DNA of 8,272 nt from a bacterium UBA2219 (GTDB lineage Bacteria; Desulfobacterota; Deferrimicrobia; Deferrimicrobiales; Deferrimicrobiaceae), in the NCBI GenBank assembly GCA_002327765.1, contig DCUH01000095.1, positions 634 through 8,905 of the forward strand. The letters are read 5' to 3'. A program made the translations under genes and the position numbers. Shown one piece after another: positions 5,712-8,272 of this stretch. Within the stretch, counting starts at the first letter, position 1. The number at the start of each line of letters is the position of its first letter. The notes beneath the pieces were generated by a model. The model had not been told where the DNA came from. It saw only the letters and a list, made by a program, of their open reading frames with translations, and made no database searches.

Positions 5712-5752
5712 CGTTGCGGGTAAACTGTAATCATCAGGGGAAGGAGGGCGCC

Positions 5753-6943
5753 ATGGAAGAAGTGGAGCAGGCCATCCGGGACGTGCAGCATTTCGGCGAG
5801 GAAGGCGGGGTCGTGCCCGTCATCGACGTCGCGGCGACCAGCACCTTCCTGGACCCGGCCGACATGGAAAGCGTTTTCCACGGGACCCTGCCCGGCAGGT
5901 ACCTCTACAGCCGCCACGCGAACCCCACCGTGACCGCCTTCGGGAAGAAGCTCGCCGCCATGGAGGGGATGGAGGCGGCGCTGGGCGTGGCGAGCGGGAT
6001 GGCGGCGATCGCCTGCGCCCTGGAACAGATCCTTCCCGAAGGGGGGCATATCGTCTCTTCCCGCACCATCTACGGCGGCACGTACGCGCTGTTCGCGAAC
6101 ATCTTCCCGGGGCGCGGGATCCGAGTGACCTTCGTCGATCCCGACGACGTCTCCGCCTTCGAGCGGGCCATGGAGCCGGACACGAAGGTCGTCTTCACCG
6201 AGACGATGAGCAACCCGCTTTTGGGGATCGCCGACCTGAAGAGCCTGGGGAAGCTGGCGCGGGAGCGGGGCGCCCTGCTCGTCGTCGACAACACCTTCAC
6301 CCCGGCGCTGGTCACCCCGTCCCGATTCGGCGCGGACGCGGTCGTCTACTCCTGCACCAAGTACATCTCGGGGTGCAGCGACCTGATCGCGGGCGCGATC
6401 GTCGGGCGGGAGAAGTTCATCGAAGAGCTCGTCGACATCAACCGCGGCGTCGTCATGCTGACCGGGCCGGTGATGGACCCGAAGATCGCCCACCTTCTGT
6501 ACCTGCGCCTCGACCACCTGCCGATCCGGATGGCGGCGCATTCCCGCGACGCCGGCCACCTCGCGGCGAGGATGGAGGAGGCCGGGGTCCCCGTGATCTA
6601 CCCGGGGCTCAAAAGCCACCCGCAGCACGACCTGATGAAGCGGATGATGCACCCGGAATACGGCTACGGGGGGATGCTCACGATCGACTGCGGCACCCGG
6701 CAGAAGGCGTTCGACCTGGCGGCGCGGCTGCAGGGGGAGAAGTTCGGGCTGTATGCCGTTTCCCTGGGGTTTTCGAGGACCCTGATGAGCTGCCCCGCCG
6801 TGTCCACGTCCAGCGAGATCCCCCCCGGCGAGCAGGCGAAGATGCACCTGTCCCCCGGGCTGCTGCGCCTCAGCATCGGCTACACCGGGAGCCCGAAGGT
6901 GATGTGGGAACGGTTCCATCGCTGCTGGAAGGAGATCTTCTAG
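5753..6943 (+). CDS. PLP-dependent Cys/Met metabolism (trans-sulfuration family) enzyme
   Basis: The 396-residue product has the length and fold of cystathionine gamma-synthase, cystathionine gamma-lyase and methionine gamma-lyase (PLP fold type I). Visible sites are YSRHANPT (52-59; Tyr52 and Arg54 contact the neighbouring subunit's PLP phosphate), TIYGGTY (105-111; Tyr107 stacks on PLP), VVDNTF with Asp179 for the pyridine nitrogen, the Schiff-base Lys203 in YSCTKYISG, and Arg372 in GLLRLSIG, which should bind the substrate carboxylate. The usual SLGGxES(L) and HP segment is here SLGFSRTLMSCP (337-348), replacing the conserved Glu with Arg342. The reaction (lyase, synthase or sulfhydrylase) therefore cannot be assigned. 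It is probably cytoplasmic and tetrameric, as in the family. The ATG at 5753 follows AAGGAGGG; a more upstream TTG at 5714 lacks a ribosome-binding site. It is monocistronic and convergent with the NmrA-like gene. Confidence 0.88.
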   Translation: MEEVEQAIRDVQHFGEEGGVVPVIDVAATSTFLDPADMESVFHGTLPGRYLYSRHANPTVTAFGKKLAAMEGMEAALGVASGMAAIACALEQILPEGGHIVSSRTIYGGTYALFANIFPGRGIRVTFVDPDDVSAFERAMEPDTKVVFTETMSNPLLGIADLKSLGKLARERGALLVVDNTFTPALVTPSRFGADAVVYSCTKYISGCSDLIAGAIVGREKFIEELVDINRGVVMLTGPVMDPKIAHLLYLRLDHLPIRMAAHSRDAGHLAARMEEAGVPVIYPGLKSHPQHDLMKRMMHPEYGYGGMLTIDCGTRQKAFDLAARLQGEKFGLYAVSLGFSRTLMSCPAVSTSSEIPPGEQAKMHLSPGLLRLSIGYTGSPKVMWERFHRCWKEIF

Positions 6944-6981
6944 GAAAAACGGGGGGGAGAGGGCGGGGTCCCCCTCCCCGT
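6944..6981 (-). terminator. Rho-independent terminator of the NmrA-like gene
   Basis: Read on the minus strand, ACGGGG (complement of 6976-6981) pairs with CCCCGT (complement of 6949-6954). An inner AGGG/CCCT pairing extends the GC-rich hairpin, which is followed directly by five Ts (the plus-strand A run 6945-6949). The stem starts 14 nt past the NmrA stop. On the plus strand the same hairpin has no downstream T run, so it would terminate the PLP enzyme poorly. Confidence 0.65.
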
Positions 6982-6995
6982 CCGTTCCAGGGGGT

Positions 6996-7880
6996 TCAGG
7001 CCGCCTTGCGGAACTCCTCCTTGTACTGATAGAGGAACGCCCTGAAGTTGGTCAGTTTTATTTCGAACCGCTTGAGCAGGTTCTCCGCCAGCAGAAGGTC
7101 GCCGGTGTAGCCGTGCTCGTCCAGCCACTTGAACATCGTCCGCATGTCGAGGCTCATCTCCCTGCCGGCGTCGGCATCGGATATCTGTTTGTAAACCACG
7201 CTCTTCGGCAGGACGCGGGAGATTTCCTCGGCGATCTCCTCCATCGTCAGCCTGTCCGCCGCGAGGTCGATTTCCCGTTCCGTGAGTTTATCGGGCACGG
7301 TGAACGCCTCGGCGGCGACCCTCGCGACATCGGAAGCAGAAACCAGCTCCAACGTCCGTTCGGGCCGCAGCGGCAGGGAAAGGACCCCGTCCCTGAGGGT
7401 TGAAAAGTACCGGTTCGTCAGGAAATTCTCCATAAACCATGCCGGGCGCAGGATCGTATAGGAAAGCCCCGATTTTTTGAGGTGCTCTTCGACCTGGTGC
7501 TTCGAGTCGAAGTGGGGCACGCCCGTGTTCTTGTCGGAACAGCAGACCGACACGTGCACCACATGCCTGACGCCCATCGTCAGGCAGGCGTCGATCACGG
7601 CCTTTCCGTATTCCGCCTCCTTCGCGGGATCCTCCTCATGGGGCATCCCCATGATGCAAACCCCGCCCACCCCGTCGAGGGCCTTCATCAGGTCCTCCCG
7701 GTTCCCGACGGAACCCTGGATCACCTCGACGTTGTTCGCCTTGAAATTCTTAGCCCTTTCAGGCAGATATGCAACCACCCTGACTTCGTGTCCTTCCGCC
7801 TGGAGTTCGGGCACGATGGCCTTCGCCATCGGTCCCGAGAGCCCCACCACGAGGACTTTTTTGCTGCCCTGTATAGTCAT
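6996..7880 (-). CDS. NmrA-like NAD(P)-binding protein (atypical short-chain dehydrogenase)
   Basis: The product has 294 residues. The N-terminal Rossmann segment is KKVLVVGLSGPMAKAIVPEL (7-26). Its dinucleotide motif reads GLSGPMA, so the third glycine of GxxGxxG is missing (Ala19). Later signatures are VRVVAYLPERAKNF (33-46), VEVIQGSVGNREDLMKALDG (51-70), VRHVVHVSVCCSD (104-116), HFDSKHQVEEHLKKSGLSYT (123-142) and ILRPAWFMENF (143-153), all as in NmrA/HSCARG-type proteins. These often sense the NADP redox state or act on unknown substrates; catalytic Tyr-x3-Lys is absent. The ATG at 7880 has GGAGG about 9 nt upstream. Codon use is less GC-biased than its neighbours, with several ATA, AAA, AAT, GCT and GTT codons, which hints at recent acquisition. 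It is monocistronic with its own terminator. Confidence 0.88.
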   Translation of the reverse strand: MTIQGSKKVLVVGLSGPMAKAIVPELQAEGHEVRVVAYLPERAKNFKANNVEVIQGSVGNREDLMKALDGVGGVCIMGMPHEEDPAKEAEYGKAVIDACLTMGVRHVVHVSVCCSDKNTGVPHFDSKHQVEEHLKKSGLSYTILRPAWFMENFLTNRYFSTLRDGVLSLPLRPERTLELVSASDVARVAAEAFTVPDKLTEREIDLAADRLTMEEIAEEISRVLPKSVVYKQISDADAGREMSLDMRTMFKWLDEHGYTGDLLLAENLLKRFEIKLTNFRAFLYQYKEEFRKAA

Positions 7881-7973
7881 TTCAGCGATCCTCCGATCGG
7901 CTGAATCCGTTGGATTGCGGCAATGCCTGGTGCCTTATTCCATTTTAGTTCCATTCCCCGCTTTCCGGCCTGC

Positions 7974-7992
7974 CGGGAGGAATTTCCTCCCG
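7974..7992. repeat. 19-nt palindrome CGGGAGGAA-T-TTCCTCCCG
   Basis: Perfect 9-nt arms flank a single T. As RNA it could fold as a 7-bp stem with a 5-nt loop, but neither strand has a following T run, so a terminator is unlikely. Its position 16 nt upstream of the carB -35 box and between divergent genes favours a protein-binding operator. The central GGAATTTCC matches the palindrome at 5701-5711. Confidence 0.5.
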
Positions 7993-8007
7993 TAGTCGTT
8001 TCGGTGC

Positions 8008-8036
8008 TTGGCAAATTCCACGGCATGCGGTTTACT
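8008..8036 (+). promoter_or_regulatory. Probable sigma-70 promoter of carB
   Basis: TTGGCA (8008-8013) matches five of six bases of the -35 consensus, and TTTACT (8031-8036) matches four of six bases of the -10, with exactly 17 nt between. This predicts transcription starting near 8043 and a leader of about 50 nt before the carB ATG. It is the best-formed promoter in the window. Confidence 0.5.
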
Positions 8037-8043
8037 ACCGTGG
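8018..8043. repeat. Dyad CCACGG-N14-CCGTGG overlapping the carB promoter
   Basis: The left arm (8018-8023) lies in the -35/-10 spacer and the right arm (8038-8043) lies just after the -10, with 20 nt between corresponding positions. That is about two helical turns, as expected for a repressor dimer that would block RNA polymerase. The regulator is unknown; a pyrimidine- or arginine-responsive one would fit carB. Confidence 0.35.
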
Positions 8044-8094
8044 GATATTTCCATCGATAACCCGTCTCACATCACCCGGTACAGGGGAGAAGAC

Positions 8095-8272
8095 ATGCCT
8101 CGACGCGACGACATCCGGAAAATCCTGATCATCGGGTCCGGCCCGATCATCATCGGGCAGGCATGCGAGTTCGACTATTCCGGAACGCAGGCGTGCAAGG
8201 CGTTGAGGAAGCTGGGGTACGAGATCGTCCTGGTCAACTCGAACCCCGCCACGATCATGACCGACCCGGCCA
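8095..8272 (+). CDS. carB: Carbamoyl-phosphate synthase large subunit, N-terminal start (cut by window edge)
   Basis: Only the first 59 codons are present. They read MPRRDDIRKILIIGSGPIII, then GQACEFDYSGTQACKALR and VLVNSNPATIMTDP, which are the near-invariant opening of CarB. CarB makes carbamoyl phosphate from bicarbonate, glutamine-derived ammonia and two ATP, together with the glutaminase subunit CarA, feeding pyrimidine and arginine synthesis in the cytoplasm. The ATG at 8095 has GGGGAGA 4 nt upstream. CarA is usually encoded immediately upstream, but here the neighbour is a divergent NmrA-like gene, so carB starts its own transcription unit. Identification is very sure; the rest of the protein lies outside the window. 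Confidence 0.96.
   Translation, partial: MPRRDDIRKILIIGSGPIIIGQACEFDYSGTQACKALRKLGYEIVLVNSNPATIMTDPA

Larger units (their letters stand above)
5614..5752. promoter_or_regulatory. Divergent control region between lipocalin and PLP enzyme
   Basis: This 139-nt region carries the promoters of two divergent genes. It contains an inverted repeat GTGACG (5643-5648) / CGTCAC (5655-5660) with a 6-nt spacer, and a perfect 11-nt palindrome CGGAATTTCCG (5701-5711). On the plus strand TGTAAT (5726-5731) resembles a -10 box, but no matching -35 is evident. The AAGGAGGG at 5741-5748 is the ribosome-binding site of the PLP enzyme and fixes its start. Regulator identity is unknown. Confidence 0.35.
7881..8094. 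promoter_or_regulatory. Divergent control region between the NmrA-like gene and carB
   Basis: This is the longest non-coding stretch in the window (214 nt) and is clearly richer in A/T than the genes. It holds, left to right: a minus-strand -10-like TAAAAT (complement of 7942-7947) about 60 nt before the NmrA start, without a clear -35; a 19-nt palindrome (7974-7992); and a carB promoter with an overlapping dyad (8008-8043). A GGGGAGA ribosome-binding site lies at 8084-8090. I see no riboswitch, leader peptide or attenuator with a T run. Confidence 0.45.

Noticed and set aside
5714..5752. TTG at 5714 as an earlier start of the PLP enzyme
   Set aside because: It has no ribosome-binding site, and the 13 extra residues do not resemble the family. 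ATG 5753 follows AAGGAGGG at ideal spacing.

Overview
This is a GC-rich, gene-dense bacterial chromosomal window holding nine complete protein genes and two genes cut by the edges. Codon use is strongly G/C-ending, Shine-Dalgarno sites are canonical, and GTG/TTG starts are common. The mix of genes (dodecin, a four-cysteine FMN dehydrogenase, a SagB-type nitroreductase, a ferritin-like protein, a Blc lipocalin) suggests a free-living Gram-negative bacterium, plausibly deltaproteobacterial/Desulfobacterota-like. That placement is inference, and nothing in the window fixes the species. I saw no tRNA, rRNA, CRISPR, transposase or phage gene.

Layout. (1) 1-566, minus: N-terminal part of an FMN-dependent alpha-hydroxy-acid dehydrogenase-like TIM barrel, running off the left edge. 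(2) 678-4632, plus: a tight five-gene run. It encodes dodecin, a two-helix membrane protein with a TrkA-N (RCK) domain, a SagB-type nitroreductase, an NCS2 purine permease and an exported dienelactone-hydrolase-like enzyme. The last four genes are separated by 1 nt, a 4-nt overlap and 7 nt, so they are probably co-transcribed. (3) 4625-5613, minus: a two-gene operon, a Blc-type lipocalin lipoprotein followed with a GTGA overlap by a small ferritin-like protein. The ferritin-like gene overlaps the end of the plus-strand operon tail to tail by 8 nt. (4) 5753-6943, plus: a PLP-dependent Cys/Met-metabolism (trans-sulfuration family) enzyme. (5) 6996-7880, minus: an NmrA-like NAD(P)-binding protein with its own intrinsic terminator and less GC-biased codons. 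(6) 8095 to the right edge, plus: the start of carB, carbamoyl-phosphate synthase large subunit, preceded by a recognisable promoter and dyad symmetries.

How the genes fit together. Flavin recurs on the left: an FMN dehydrogenase, a flavin-storing dodecin and an FMN nitroreductase lie within 2.4 kb. The membrane RCK protein between dodecin and the nitroreductase looks like a two-TM potassium channel but lacks a recognisable selectivity filter, so it may be an NAD-sensing membrane protein rather than a K+ channel. The lipocalin/ferritin pair suggests envelope or oxidative-stress functions. carB (pyrimidine/arginine synthesis) has no carA directly upstream.

The features most worth a second look are the filterless RCK protein and its possible ATC start, the atypical active-site segment of the PLP enzyme, the carB control region, and a GGAATTTCC palindromic core shared by two divergent intergenic regions.
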